From Maribrevibacterium harenarium (GTDB lineage Bacteria; Pseudomonadota; Gammaproteobacteria; Pseudomonadales; Marinomonadaceae): a stretch of 64,000 bases of DNA. Below the pieces are notes generated by a model. It ran no database searches. It saw only the letters and a list, made by a program, of their open reading frames with translations, and was not told the origin of the DNA. Made by a program: the position numbers and the translations under genes. Below, one piece after another: positions 56,169 through 64,000 of this stretch. Each line of letters starts with the position of its first letter. Position 1 is the first letter of the stretch. The stretch lies in contig NZ_VFRR01000004.1 in NCBI RefSeq assembly GCF_006385675.1, forward strand, positions 1 through 64,000, read 5' to 3'.

Positions 56169-57829
56169 TGCCAACCATTTTGATAGTTGATGATATAGAA
56201 GACAACCGCTACACCCTGCGTCGGCGCTTGAAGCGTTTCGGTTATGAGCAGTGCGTAGAAGCAGAGTCTGGTTATCAGGCCTTGGAAGTGCTTCGAGCCC
56301 AGGCAATAGATTTGGTCTTTTTGGACTTAATGATGCCTGGTATGGATGGTTTCGATGTATTACGTGCTATGCGTGATGAACAGATGTTGGATCATTTGCC
56401 GGTGGTGATGATTTCGGCTGCGGATGATTTAGAGAATGTTGCCAAGGGCATTGAACTGGGAGCCGAGGATTATCTATCGAAACCGTTTAACCCAGCGATT
56501 CTAAAAGCTCGAACCGAGTCTGCGTTAGAAAAGCGTCAGCGTGCCCTTAGCAAACTGTCTCAGGCGAAACATTTTGACGATGATACTGGGCTGATGAACC
56601 TGAATGGTCTAATGGAAGCGAGTCTTGCTTGGCCTAGTGAAGCGGGGGGGCCGATCTATCATGGACTGTGGTTTAGCTTTCAAAAAAGTGGCGCCATTTA
56701 CCGTAGCTGTGGCGCTTCTATTAAGTCTAATTACTTGCGTAGTCAGGTAGAAAAACTGCAAAACCTGATCGCCAGCGAGAACTTGTGTGGCGAGTACTGT
56801 GTTTATCGTGGACGCGATGATTCGATCGCTATGACCTTGGCGGGGTGTGATTTAGAGCGGGTATTAGACGTTGCTGCCAAGATTATGCGCCAGCTTAGCG
56901 GTCGCATTGAACTGGATGGCATTTCATTTATTGAGGATGTGCGGGTTGGTGTAGCGGCTCCTGAAGCGTTAGTGGATGGTGATGAGCTGATTAGGCAAAT
57001 GATTTCCGCTACCGAATCAACCAGTCAGAACCAGCCAATCGCCTTGTATCAAAACGCCAACCAATCTGATGCATTGGGGAAAATTGTCCTAGAGGCTGAG
57101 TTAAAACGCGCAATTGAAGATCGAGAATTGGTGGTCTATTTGCAACCTCAGGTGGACGCCAATAGTGGTACTCTAGTTGGTTCGGAAGCTTTGGTTAGAT
57201 GGCCGCACCCAGAGCGGGGGATGGTATCACCGGGGGCGTTTATCCCCTTGGCTGAAGAAGTAGGCTTGATGCCTGAGTTGGGGGATTTAGTAATTTCCTT
57301 AGTACTGGAAGCGTTGCAGGGCATGGGAGATAAAGCGGTGCCCACTAGCATCAATATTTCCTCCGACCACTTTTTGCGTTCAGGCTTTGTCACCTATTTT
57401 CAGCGTCAGCTTGAAGAGAGCGGTGTTGCTCCCCATTTAGTCAAACTTGAACTGACTGAAAGTGTGTTGATCGCCAACAAAGAGCACGGAATTAAGGTAA
57501 TGCAAGCACTGCGGGATCTGGGTGTAAAACTTTCTTTGGATGACTTCGGTACAGGTTATTCTTCCTTATCGTACTTGCTGGAATTACCCCTCGATCAATT
57601 GAAAATTGATAAGCAATTTGTTGACGCACTGGATCGTGATCAACGTTCTTCCAGCGTGATGAAGCATGTGATTTCTCTTGCTCACGAACTTGAACTTGAA
57701 GTCGTGGTCGAAGGGGTTGAGACGCAGGAGCAATGGCAGCGAGTGGCTGCCGCTGGCGCAGATTTGATACAGGGCTTTTACTTCTTCCGTCCGCTTCCGT
57801 TAGCGGAGTTTCAACAACAGTTGCCCTGA
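56168..57829 (+). CDS. Response regulator with degenerate GGDEF and EAL domains (c-di-GMP phosphodiesterase)
   Basis: A 553-residue protein. REC (1-120) has Asp53 in FLDLMMPG. A GGDEF-like domain (about 140-300) is degenerate: the GGDEF position reads RGRDDS-like sequence, so no cyclase activity is expected. The EAL domain (about 310-550) keeps the residues needed for catalysis: Glu340 in SEALVRW, SINISSDHF, KLELTES, Asp458-Asp459 in DDFGTGYSSLSY and VVEGVET. It should hydrolyse c-di-GMP when phosphorylated by the upstream kinase. Last gene of the operon; the flagellar regulators begin 64 bases later. Confidence 0.93.
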   Translation: MPTILIVDDIEDNRYTLRRRLKRFGYEQCVEAESGYQALEVLRAQAIDLVFLDLMMPGMDGFDVLRAMRDEQMLDHLPVVMISAADDLENVAKGIELGAEDYLSKPFNPAILKARTESALEKRQRALSKLSQAKHFDDDTGLMNLNGLMEASLAWPSEAGGPIYHGLWFSFQKSGAIYRSCGASIKSNYLRSQVEKLQNLIASENLCGEYCVYRGRDDSIAMTLAGCDLERVLDVAAKIMRQLSGRIELDGISFIEDVRVGVAAPEALVDGDELIRQMISATESTSQNQPIALYQNANQSDALGKIVLEAELKRAIEDRELVVYLQPQVDANSGTLVGSEALVRWPHPERGMVSPGAFIPLAEEVGLMPELGDLVISLVLEALQGMGDKAVPTSINISSDHFLRSGFVTYFQRQLEESGVAPHLVKLELTESVLIANKEHGIKVMQALRDLGVKLSLDDFGTGYSSLSYLLELPLDQLKIDKQFVDALDRDQRSSSVMKHVISLAHELELEVVVEGVETQEQWQRVAAAGADLIQGFYFFRPLPLAEFQQQLP

Positions 57830-57893
57830 TTGTGCCGAGCCGTCTCAAGCCTATGTTATGATGTGGTTATTTTTCTATATAAAATAGGTAGTT

Positions 57894-58364
57894 ATGCACG
57901 CTTGTTTAGTCGGTTTAACACAGCAAGAATACGATGCTTTGATCCCCGTGCTTTGTTACCTAGATATTAGTTGGGAAGATTATCGAGCCACTGGTGGCGA
58001 TGCTGATGTGGTTGTTGTCGGAGTGGGGGTGGCTGTTGAAGAGCTACTTGATTGCGGTTTGCCCATCATTAGCTTAAAACAGAAAAGTGATTTGCTGCAC
58101 GCCAATCTATACTACTTGCCTCTGCCATGGCGAGAGGCCCTAGTCGCACCCATTTTAAAGCAGTTGACTCCCCGCCCCAATTTGCCGCGTAGACAAAGTG
58201 TTAACCTTAATATCTACATCCGTCATGTGGAAACTCTACTCATCAGGCAAGCGCTTCTGGTATCAAATGGCGTGGTTTCCAAAGCCGCTGATCTGTTGCA
58301 AATTCAACGTACCACTCTGATTGAAAAAATGCGCCGCTACAATATTGATAAAGCCGGAAGCTAG
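57894..58364 (+). CDS. Miniature FleQ/FlrA-like protein lacking the AAA+ domain
   Basis: A 156-residue protein. The C-terminal part (about 104-152) has IYIRHVETLLIRQAL, GVVSKAADLLQIQRTTLIEKMRRYNI, the Fis-type helix-turn-helix of FleQ/FlrA flagellar master regulators. The N-terminal part (about 1-85) is a receiver-like fold without the acidic pocket, also FleQ-like. The central sigma-54 ATPase present in FleQ (GAFTGA, Walker motifs) is missing altogether, and the joint is in frame with no stop or frameshift, so this is not a simple fresh pseudogene. It lies where fleQ sits in pseudomonads, just before fleSR. It might bind FleQ sites or oligomerise with a full FleQ elsewhere. Confidence 0.75.
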   Translation: MHACLVGLTQQEYDALIPVLCYLDISWEDYRATGGDADVVVVGVGVAVEELLDCGLPIISLKQKSDLLHANLYYLPLPWREALVAPILKQLTPRPNLPRRQSVNLNIYIRHVETLLIRQALLVSNGVVSKAADLLQIQRTTLIEKMRRYNIDKAGS

Positions 58365-58377
58365 TGGGAGTGGTTGT

Positions 58378-59529
58378 TTGAATAAAGATCAGGAAATAGC
58401 CTTTTTAAAGGAAGCGTTCGCTGAGTTCGAGAAAACGTCCGCCGCCCTGCAAGCTTCCTATAAGGCGCTGCAGGGACAAGTAGCGACTCTGACGCAGCAA
58501 CTGGCGCAGGCTGAACAGGAAAAGGCACAGGAGCAAGAGCGTAATCGCCTGCTATTGCAGCAGTTGCAAGTACTATTTGCTTCGATGCCAATCGCCGTAT
58601 TGCTATTGAATGAGGCCGGCCTGGTGGTTATGTCGAATCCGGTAGCGACCCGTCTATTTGGCTTTAATTTACTTGGTCAACCTTGGGCAAAGATTGTGCC
58701 GACCAGTTTTCGTCCACAAAAGGATGACGGTCACGAAGTTACCATGGTTAGCGGGCGTCGCGTTCGTGTCGAAACGTCATCTCTTGGGGAAATGCCAGGG
58801 CAGCTTATTGTGTTGGTGGATTTGACGGAAACGCGAGATTTGCAAAGGCAACTTGCCCATCACGAGCGTCTATCTACCATGGGGAAAATGGTTGCGGCCT
58901 TAGCCCATCAGATACGTACACCACTTTCTTCGGCGACCCTGTACGCGGAACATTTGCTTAAGCCGGATTTACCCGACACAATGCGTACACGCTTCGCGAG
59001 CAAATTAGGTGAGCGTCTTGGCAATATTGAGCGGCAAATCCGAGACATGCTGATTTTTTCTCGAGAAGAAGTCAGATTAGATGAAAAAATCGCTGTTCCG
59101 GACCTGTTTGATGAATTAGCCCAGCGAGCGGAAGAAATCACCACTCAAGCGGGGGTGGTCTTGCAGCTTGATAATGAAGCGAATACCGGAGTAGTGCAGT
59201 GCAATAAAGAAGCGCTACTCGGGGCATTATTAAATTTGGTGAATAACGCCTGCGAAGCGGTCGAGGATAGGTCTCTGGTTATTCTAAGAAGCCAAGTCGA
59301 TAGGCAAGCCTCAAGCCTGCAAGTACAGGTGATTGACACAGGTATGGGGATGTCGCCAGAGCAACTTGAGCAAGTCCAGCAAGGCTTTGTGACGACTAAG
59401 CAACACGGTACAGGGTTAGGGTTAATGGTGGTGAAGGCGATTGCTAGAGCTCATCACGGAGAGTTTCTGTTAAGCAGTATTCAAGGAAAAGGCACTACCG
59501 CCACCATTAGACTGCCATTATTGGGATAA
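58378..59529 (+). CDS. fleS: Flagellar sensor histidine kinase FleS
   Basis: A soluble kinase of 383 residues. A coiled coil (about 10-65) leads to a PAS domain (about 66-160, LASMPIAVLLLNEAG-like), then HisKA with AALAHQIRTPLSS (His177) and HATPase_c with NLVNNACEAVE, DTGMGMSPEQ and GTGLGLMVVKA. This is the FleS/FlrB architecture. It phosphorylates FleR to switch on class III flagellar genes. TTG at 58378 with GGGAG (58366-58370) is the likely start; upstream in-frame codons lie inside the previous gene. Confidence 0.9.
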   Translation: MNKDQEIAFLKEAFAEFEKTSAALQASYKALQGQVATLTQQLAQAEQEKAQEQERNRLLLQQLQVLFASMPIAVLLLNEAGLVVMSNPVATRLFGFNLLGQPWAKIVPTSFRPQKDDGHEVTMVSGRRVRVETSSLGEMPGQLIVLVDLTETRDLQRQLAHHERLSTMGKMVAALAHQIRTPLSSATLYAEHLLKPDLPDTMRTRFASKLGERLGNIERQIRDMLIFSREEVRLDEKIAVPDLFDELAQRAEEITTQAGVVLQLDNEANTGVVQCNKEALLGALLNLVNNACEAVEDRSLVILRSQVDRQASSLQVQVIDTGMGMSPEQLEQVQQGFVTTKQHGTGLGLMVVKAIARAHHGEFLLSSIQGKGTTATIRLPLLG

Positions 59530-59535
59530 AGTGAC

Positions 59536-60876
59536 ATGAACGATATTAGATTACTCGTCATTGAGGACGATAAAGGTCTCGCTGAAGCGTTAGAGGACAC
59601 ACTGTTGCTTGCGGGTTACCAGTGTCATATCGCGCACTCCGCGGAAGAAGGAATTGTCGCTCTAAAAAACAACACATTTGCCATGGTCATCAGCGACGTG
59701 AATTTGCCTGGTATAGATGGCTACGGGGTGTTGAATCATGTGATAGAACACTATCCTGATCTGCCGATTATGCTGATGACGGCCTATGGCGACATTGCCC
59801 ATGCTGTGGAAGCAATGCGCAATGGCGCGGTGGATTACCTGCTAAAGCCCTTCAAGGAGCAAGAGTTGTTGGAAGTGGTGCGCAAATATACGGCGCAAGT
59901 CGTTGCCGCCAAAGATCAGGCTCCTATTGCAGTCGATCCAGCGAGTAAAGGTCTGTTGGAATTAGCGGCTAGAGTAGCGGCGACGGATTCTACCGTATTA
60001 ATTTGTGGTGAAAGTGGTACTGGTAAAGAAGTGTTGGCTCGTTACATTCATTCGTGCTCTGGGCGCTCTAGCGAACCGTTCGTGGCGATTAACTGTGCCG
60101 CGATCCCAGAAAATATGCTGGAAGCCATTTTATTTGGTTATGAAAAAGGCGCTTATACTGGCGCAGTTTCCTCACAAGCTGGTAAATTTGAGCAGGCTAA
60201 CGGCGGGACCTTGTTGCTAGATGAGGTTACCGAGATGGATGTGGGTTTGCAGGCTAAGCTCCTGCGGGTTTTGCAAGAGCAAGAGGTGGAGCGCTTAGGG
60301 GGAAAAAAAGCTATCCCGCTGGATGTACGCATTATTGCCACGACTAACCGTGATTTAGCAGATTACGTGCGTGAGGGAGGTTTTAGAGAAGACCTTTATT
60401 ACCGTCTTAATGTATTTCCGCTGAAATGGATGCCGTTGCGTGAGCGTAAAGGAGATATTGTTCCTATGGCTCAGGCGTTGTTGGCCAAGCACTGTGTAAA
60501 AATGCGTCGTGATGGAACTCAACTTGCTCCCGCTGCACTAAGTAAGTTAGAAAGTCACCCTTGGCCTGGTAACGTGCGCGAGCTTGATAATGTGATCCAG
60601 CGAGCTTTGATTCTTTGTTCCAGCGGCAAAATTAATGACCATCATATTGTGTTTGATATGTTAACGGTTGTTGAACCTGACGTTAGCCCAGAGGTCGAAG
60701 ATGCTGCCTCTATATTAGGTAAAGGAGTGCAACAACATGAATTTCGTATCATAGCTCAAGCGCTAATAGAGGCTAAAGGTAGACGTAAAGAAGTCGCAGA
60801 AAAACTGGGTATCAGTCCAAGGACTTTACGTTATAAGATTGCCAAGATGCGTGAGGCTGGCATAGAAGTTGATTGA
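59536..60876 (+). CDS. fleR: Sigma-54 dependent flagellar response regulator FleR
   Basis: A 446-residue NtrC-type activator. REC with Asp54 (VISDVNLPG), AAA+ with Walker A GESGTGKE near 158 and the sigma-54 contact loop GAYTGA at 205-210, Walker B GTLLLDEVTEM, arginine-rich REDLYYRLNVFPL, and a Fis-type helix-turn-helix at the C-terminus (EVAEKLGISPRTLRYKIAK). It activates the basal-body and hook genes after phosphorylation by FleS. Starts six bases after fleS. A candidate sigma-54 site lies in its last codons. Confidence 0.93.
   Translation: MNDIRLLVIEDDKGLAEALEDTLLLAGYQCHIAHSAEEGIVALKNNTFAMVISDVNLPGIDGYGVLNHVIEHYPDLPIMLMTAYGDIAHAVEAMRNGAVDYLLKPFKEQELLEVVRKYTAQVVAAKDQAPIAVDPASKGLLELAARVAATDSTVLICGESGTGKEVLARYIHSCSGRSSEPFVAINCAAIPENMLEAILFGYEKGAYTGAVSSQAGKFEQANGGTLLLDEVTEMDVGLQAKLLRVLQEQEVERLGGKKAIPLDVRIIATTNRDLADYVREGGFREDLYYRLNVFPLKWMPLRERKGDIVPMAQALLAKHCVKMRRDGTQLAPAALSKLESHPWPGNVRELDNVIQRALILCSSGKINDHHIVFDMLTVVEPDVSPEVEDAASILGKGVQQHEFRIIAQALIEAKGRRKEVAEKLGISPRTLRYKIAKMREAGIEVD
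60858..60873 (+). promoter_or_regulatory. Candidate sigma-54 promoter for fliE
   Basis: TGGCAT-N5-TTGAT, inside the last codons of fleR, matches the -24/-12 consensus (TGGCAC-N5-TTGCW) except that GC at -12 reads GA. It lies 71 bases before fliE and right behind a sigma-54 activator gene, as expected for fliEFG, but the lost C weakens it. Confidence 0.35.
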
Positions 60877-60943
60877 ACTAAGGGTCTGGTTTTTTATCGC
60901 AGTGTGCTAAGCTAGTGCAGTAACTGAAAAATAGGTGAAAGTT

Positions 60944-61297
60944 ATGGTAACCAATCGACCTGATATTAATCAGGTGCTTTCTCAAATGCGTGATTTGCGC
61001 AGTCAAATAGGCTCCCCCGGCAGCCAATTGACTTCCCCAGTGAGTGGAGTTGAGCAAACGCAAGCGGTGGAACGACCTGATTTTGCTGATATGTTGAAGT
61101 CGGCGGTAGATAACGTGAACAGTTTGCAAAAAGAAGCAAACACGTTAGCACAAGCCTACGAGCGTGGTGACCAAGGCGTGGATCTGCCCCAAGTGATGAT
61201 TGGTTTGCAGAAGTCCAGCGTGTCATTTGAAGCGATGACTCAAGTGCGCAATAAACTTGTAGATGCCTATGAGAAAATAATGAACATGCCTATCTAG
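60944..61297 (+). CDS. fliE: Flagellar hook-basal body complex protein FliE
   Basis: A 117-residue protein joining the MS ring to the rod. The C-terminal half, with FADMLKSAVDNVNSLQKEA, AYERGDQGVDLPQVMIGLQK, SSVSFEAMTQVRNKLVDAYEKI and final MNMPI, is the standard FliE signature. The ATG at 60944 has AGGTG upstream; an in-frame GTG three codons earlier is less likely. First gene of fliE-fliF-fliG. Confidence 0.95.
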   Translation: MVTNRPDINQVLSQMRDLRSQIGSPGSQLTSPVSGVEQTQAVERPDFADMLKSAVDNVNSLQKEANTLAQAYERGDQGVDLPQVMIGLQKSSVSFEAMTQVRNKLVDAYEKIMNMPI

Positions 61298-61321
61298 ACT
61301 ATTAGGCAGTTGGCTAGGTGA

Positions 61322-62995
61322 ATGGACAATATTCCGGCAGATCGATCTGAACAAAAGCTCTATTTAGAGCTACTTACTGGCTTCAACAAGCTGACGGTCA
61401 TTCGTCAGTTGGCGTTGATGGTCGGTCTTGCTGCGTCTATTGCTATCGCTTTAGCGGCAGTCCTTTGGACTAGCGGCCCGGAATACAAGCCAGTCCTGAG
61501 TAGTATTACGGATTACAACGCAGATCAGATTGTTGAAATCCTCAACACGAACAATATTCCCTTTCGTTTAGATGAAAATACCGGTGCTTTGCTGGTCGAA
61601 GCAGACTCTTATCATCAAGCTCGCTTAAAACTCGCTGGGTCTGGGATAGTGTCGGATAATATTGTTGGCTTTGAAATCATGGATCAGAATCAAAGCCTTG
61701 GTTCATCTCAATTTGTTGAGACCGCCCGTTATCGTCGCGGCTTGGAAGGGGAGCTGAGTCGTACCATTACAAGTCTGCAGAGTGTTAAATCTGCCCGAGT
61801 GCATTTAGCTATTCCGAAAGAGTCGGTATTTGTACGTGATACCCGCAAACCTTCTGCATCCGTATTTCTCGAACTCTATCCCGGGCGTAGGTTAGATCGC
61901 AGTCAAGTGGATGCCATTATCAATTTAGTCGCCTCGAGCATCCCCCAGCTAAGTGATAAAGATGTAACCGTGGTGGATCAGCGGGGAACCTTGTTAACCG
62001 AGAAAGATAGCAGTTCTGAATTATCCATTGCAGGCAAGCAATTTGAATATACCCGGCGGGTCGAGGATGTGCTACTACAGCGGGTAAACAATATTCTCGA
62101 CCCTGTCGTGGGTGGTGGGCGGTTTAAAGCGGAAGTCTCGGCAGATATTGATTTCACCGCTGTTGAGCAAACCGACGAACAATATAACCCAGATTTATTG
62201 GCACTTCGCAGTGAGCAAACTCTACGTGAGCGACGCAATTCTGCCGCGGCTAACAGCGGTGTTCCCGGTTCACTGACTAATCAGCCTCCAGGAGCGGTAA
62301 CTGCACCGGAAGCAGTCGATGAGAATGGTGCTCCTATCGGCGGAAACGCTAATAGCAGCAATGATCAAAGTCGTGAAGAGGTGACGCGAAACTTTGAGCT
62401 TGATCGCAGTATTAGCTATACCAAGCGTCAGCAGGGTACCGTCAGACGTTTGTCTGTGGCTGTTGTAGTCGACGATATCGCTTCTCTGGATAGCGAGACC
62501 GGAGCGCTTATTCGTACACCTTGGAGTGATGAAGAGCTTAGCAGACTTACACTACTTGTTCGTGATGCGGTAGGTTATGACCCTTCCCGTGGTGATAGTG
62601 TCAGCGTGATCAACTCGCCGTTCGCCTTGCCGGAACCCCCAGATCTGCCAGAGCCCATACCATTCTACCAGCAGACTTGGTTCCTCAATTTGCTGCAGCC
62701 TTTGATGGTGGGTATGTTTGTCTTGTTGCTCCTGTTGCTAGTGGTACGCCCGATATTGCGTACCTTGAGTGAGCAAAATAAAATCGCAGTGGCAGAAGAC
62801 ACCGAAGCTGCTATTTTTGCCGATGAAACTGACGAAATTTCTGATGATCAGGTATCTCTCGTTAGTGCAGAGGATGTCTTAGTTCCTGGCTCCCCAGAGA
62901 AGATTGAGCGTCAGCTTAATGCTATCCGTGGTTTGATTGCCGAGGAACCAGAGCGTGTTGCTCAAGTAGTTAAGCAGTGGGTAATGGAAGGCTAG
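61322..62995 (+). CDS. fliF: Flagellar MS-ring protein FliF
   Basis: A 557-residue inner-membrane protein forming the MS ring. Two transmembrane helices (about 30-49 and 456-477) flank a periplasmic region with ring-building motifs; GFEIMDQNQSLGSSQFVE, ARVHLAIPKESVFVRD and ASVFLEL are conserved. The C-terminal tail, rich in acidic residues, ends IAEEPERVAQVVKQWV, the FliG-binding segment. It follows fliE by 24 bases and directly abuts fliG. Confidence 0.96.
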   Translation: MDNIPADRSEQKLYLELLTGFNKLTVIRQLALMVGLAASIAIALAAVLWTSGPEYKPVLSSITDYNADQIVEILNTNNIPFRLDENTGALLVEADSYHQARLKLAGSGIVSDNIVGFEIMDQNQSLGSSQFVETARYRRGLEGELSRTITSLQSVKSARVHLAIPKESVFVRDTRKPSASVFLELYPGRRLDRSQVDAIINLVASSIPQLSDKDVTVVDQRGTLLTEKDSSSELSIAGKQFEYTRRVEDVLLQRVNNILDPVVGGGRFKAEVSADIDFTAVEQTDEQYNPDLLALRSEQTLRERRNSAAANSGVPGSLTNQPPGAVTAPEAVDENGAPIGGNANSSNDQSREEVTRNFELDRSISYTKRQQGTVRRLSVAVVVDDIASLDSETGALIRTPWSDEELSRLTLLVRDAVGYDPSRGDSVSVINSPFALPEPPDLPEPIPFYQQTWFLNLLQPLMVGMFVLLLLLLVVRPILRTLSEQNKIAVAEDTEAAIFADETDEISDDQVSLVSAEDVLVPGSPEKIERQLNAIRGLIAEEPERVAQVVKQWVMEG

Positions 62996-64000
62996 ATGTC
63001 AGATGCAACTGGGGGCGATTTAAGCTCCATTCAAAAAGCCGCTGTTTTGCTGATGTCGCTCGGTGAATCAGACGCAGCACAAATTCTTAAGCATATGGGG
63101 CCAAAAGAGGTTCAGCGTATTGGTCAGGCTATGGCGCAGCTGAGTAACGTACAGCGCCACCAAGTGGAAAAGGTATTAGACGATTTCCTAGTGTTAGTTG
63201 GAGATCAAACCGGCCTAGGTCTGGGTGCTGACGGCTATATTCGCAATATGTTGAAAGAAGCCCTAGGTGAAGAAAAAGCCGGTAGTTTGATTGATCGCAT
63301 ACTGCTAGGCGGAAATACTACTGGTTTGGATACGTTAAAATGGATGGAGCCAAGGGCTGTTGCGGATGTGATTCGTTATGAGCACCCGCAGATTCAGGCG
63401 ATTGTTATCTCCTATTTGGATCCGGACCAAGCAGCGGAAATTCTGGCTAACTTTGATGAGCGGGTGCGGCTTGATATTGTGTTACGGGTAGCAGCCCTAG
63501 AAACCGTACAGCCGGCTGCGTTGCAAGAATTGAATAACATTCTTGAGCGTCAATTCTCTGGCAACAACTCAACTAAGTCTACTTCGATTGGTGGTATTCG
63601 TACCGCTGCCAATATTATGAACTTCATCGACAGCTCGGTTGAAGCCGAGTTGATGGAGTCGATTCGCGACGTCGATGAAGACCTAGCGAACAACATTCAA
63701 GACCTGATGTTCGTATTTGATAACCTGATGGATGTGGATGATCGAGGTATTCAGGTGATTCTGCGCGAGGTAGAGTCTGAAACCTTGATTTTAGCCCTCA
63801 AAGGTGCGGATCCTGATATGCAGGAAAAAATCTTCAAGAATATGTCGTCCCGTGCGGCTGATATGTTACGCGATGACCTTGAGGCTAAAGGTCCAGTGCG
63901 TGTTAGCGAAGTAGAAGTTGCACAAAAAGAGATCTTGGCGATTGCCCGTCGCTTAGCAGACAATGGTGAAATTGTCTTGGGTGGCGGTGGAGAGCAGATG
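62996..64000 (+). CDS. fliG: Flagellar motor switch protein FliG (3' end beyond window)
   Basis: An open frame of 335 codons begins ATG 62996, right after the fliF stop, and reaches the window end without a stop. It reads SIQKAAVLLMSLGESDAAQIL near the N-terminus, KWMEPRAVADVIRYEHPQ in the middle domain and FDNLMDVDDRGIQVILREV in the C-terminal torque domain, with the charged residues that contact the stator. Full FliG is about 338-340 residues, so only a few codons are missing. It forms the rotor/switch with FliM and FliN. Confidence 0.96.
   Translation, partial: MSDATGGDLSSIQKAAVLLMSLGESDAAQILKHMGPKEVQRIGQAMAQLSNVQRHQVEKVLDDFLVLVGDQTGLGLGADGYIRNMLKEALGEEKAGSLIDRILLGGNTTGLDTLKWMEPRAVADVIRYEHPQIQAIVISYLDPDQAAEILANFDERVRLDIVLRVAALETVQPAALQELNNILERQFSGNNSTKSTSIGGIRTAANIMNFIDSSVEAELMESIRDVDEDLANNIQDLMFVFDNLMDVDDRGIQVILREVESETLILALKGADPDMQEKIFKNMSSRAADMLRDDLEAKGPVRVSEVEVAQKEILAIARRLADNGEIVLGGGGEQM

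Noticed and set aside
56580-57080. A working diguanylate cyclase in the EAL protein
   Set aside because: The GGDEF position is degenerate, so only phosphodiesterase activity is expected.
60888-60902. Second sigma-54-like site (TGG then GC) ahead of fliE
   Set aside because: The spacing between GG and GC is nine bases, not ten, and the flanks do not match the consensus.
1-64000. CRISPR arrays, prophage, intact insertion sequences, integrase or attachment sites
   Set aside because: I saw no regularly spaced repeats, transposase or integrase genes or phage structural genes; the only mobile-like signal is the unproven structured stretch at 420-720.

Overview
The window is a chromosomal segment of a marine-type gammaproteobacterium. 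Its GC content is close to 48-50 percent by eye, genes are densely packed, and there is no plasmid, phage or CRISPR signature. Several features point to the Oceanospirillales/Pseudomonadales side of the class: a FabY-type ketoacyl synthase, a FleS/FleR flagellar pair in front of fliEFG, an rpsF-rpsR-membrane protein-rplI-dnaB order without priB, a second Lon of the AsrA type, and a complete bioBFHCD operon. I cannot name the genus from sequence alone.

Layout. Positions 1-400 hold the 3' end of a 23S rRNA gene, a 5S rRNA gene and a terminator. An unusual 350-base non-coding stretch rich in stem-loops follows. Positions 750-16500 are mixed housekeeping and accessory genes: an ABC exporter, a lone cobyrinate amidase, a chemoreceptor with a periplasmic haem-binding CxxCH, a TatD hydrolase, several membrane proteins, yceI with a divergent LysR regulator, fabY, a Bax-like glucosaminidase, a glutathionyl-hydroquinone reductase and a diguanylate cyclase. 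An intergenic region near 16.5 kb has a near-perfect promoter and terminator about 130 bases apart, with no annotated gene between them. A TetR/LysE pair, lon, a MATE pump and tlyA follow.

Positions 22.9-35.6 kb are an envelope locus. It holds ugd, three AT-rich glycosyltransferases, waaF, hldD and an AGE-family epimerase on the minus strand. Divergently it holds hldE, msbA, waaA and another GT9 glycosyltransferase on the plus strand. Together these make ADP-heptose, transfer heptose and Kdo, and flip lipid A-core. A TPP riboswitch then precedes thiBPQ (thiamine uptake). After a DMT permease comes the ribosomal protein/replicative helicase operon rpsF-rpsR-(membrane protein)-rplI-dnaB.

Positions 43.6-52 kb carry a PAS chemoreceptor, bioA, comF and bioBFHCD. 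A candidate BirA operator and a TTGACA promoter lie inside the 5' end of comF. From 52 to 57.8 kb a tight four-gene signalling operon encodes a solute-binding protein without transporter partners, a hybrid histidine kinase, a single-domain response regulator and a REC-(degenerate GGDEF)-EAL phosphodiesterase. The right end is a flagellar cluster: a miniature FleQ-like protein without the AAA+ domain, fleS, fleR, fliE, fliF and a fliG that runs off the window. The most interesting signals are the miniature FleQ, the orphan solute-binding-protein/kinase/EAL operon, the candidate small RNA at 16.5 kb and the structured non-coding block after the 5S gene.
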